From contig JAJDAB010000163.1 in the NCBI GenBank assembly GCA_029262095.1, positions 1-5,446 of the forward strand: a stretch of DNA of 5,446 nucleotides, in the 5' to 3' direction. Below, in pieces: positions 5,311-5,446 of this stretch (its first letter is position 1; each line of letters opens with the position of its first letter). The translations under genes were made by a program, and so were the position numbers. A model generated the notes under the pieces. The model ran no database searches and was not told the DNA's origin. It saw only the letters and a list, made by a program, of their open reading frames with translations. The DNA is from Candidatus Hydrogenedentota bacterium (GTDB lineage: Bacteria; Hydrogenedentota; Hydrogenedentia; Hydrogenedentales; SLHB01).

Positions 5311-5446
5311 TTATTCCTCTTCCCGGCGCCGCCGCCGCATGAATGCTGGAATGCTCAAGTCTTCAGTTGAATCACCGGCTGTCCCTTGGAGGGGTTCCGG
5401 TTCAGCATAATACTCGTCGTCCTCGATTTGAAACATACTCTGATCG
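5311..5446 (-). CDS. ftsZ: C-terminal tail of cell-division GTPase FtsZ, partial
   Basis: Only the last 44 residues and the TAA stop are in the window. They form an acidic, Pro/Glu-rich linker (MFQIEDDEYYAEPEP) ending in DLSIPAFMRRRR, which matches the conserved FtsZ C-terminal peptide (consensus D-L-D-I-P-A-F-L-R-R) that binds FtsA, ZipA and other membrane partners. Five arginines and three glutamates follow as a charged end. A stand-alone 41-residue ORF from the internal ATG is possible, but the frame is open to the window edge and the motif sits exactly at the end, as in FtsZ. The GTPase core lies outside, so the call rests on the tail motif alone. Followed by pilT after 36 bases on the same strand. 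Confidence 0.75.
   Translation of the reverse strand, partial: DQSMFQIEDDEYYAEPEPLQGTAGDSTEDLSIPAFMRRRRREEE

Overview
The window comes from a bacterium with two membranes. An ExbB/ExbD-type proton-channel pair, a PilT-family retraction ATPase, and Sec and Tat signal peptides all point to a diderm cell with type IV pili. Base composition looks close to balanced by eye. The right edge carries what looks like the C-terminal tail of FtsZ, which argues against most Planctomycetes (generally reported to lack FtsZ). The ExbB with its own cleavable signal peptide would otherwise resemble that group. I cannot name the phylum; an uncultured diderm lineage near the PVC/FCB groups is only a guess.

Layout, left to right. 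Positions 1-1046, minus strand: an exbB-exbD operon with a 4-base stop/start overlap; exbD runs off the left edge. Positions 1200-1676, minus strand: a Tat-exported small protein of the SnoaL/limonene-epoxide-hydrolase fold with the family's Arg-x-Asp and distal Asp positions apparently kept. Positions 1677-1874: a divergent regulatory gap with an inverted repeat and a perfect 12-bp palindrome touching the next ribosome binding site. Positions 1875-2681, plus strand: a classical NADP(H)-type short-chain dehydrogenase. Positions 2768-3199: a self-contained unit made of a sigma-70-like promoter, an 80-residue secreted cysteine-rich protein and a strong intrinsic terminator. Positions 3218-4060, plus strand: a 280-residue membrane-anchored protein that I do not recognise; its ribosome binding site begins five bases after the terminator's T-run. 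Positions 4144-5446, minus strand: ftsZ (tail only) followed by a pilT-family gene, convergent with the orphan gene.

The ends are conserved core functions: energy transduction across the envelope, cell division and pilus retraction. The middle (about 2.7-4.1 kb) is the least explained part. It pairs a small secreted disulfide-rich protein with an unknown membrane-anchored protein, separated by a terminator that could set their relative expression. Three of the seven genes (exbB, the orphan anchor gene and pilT) appear to start at GTG or TTG, each with a good Shine-Dalgarno sequence. No tRNA, rRNA, CRISPR array or mobile element was seen.
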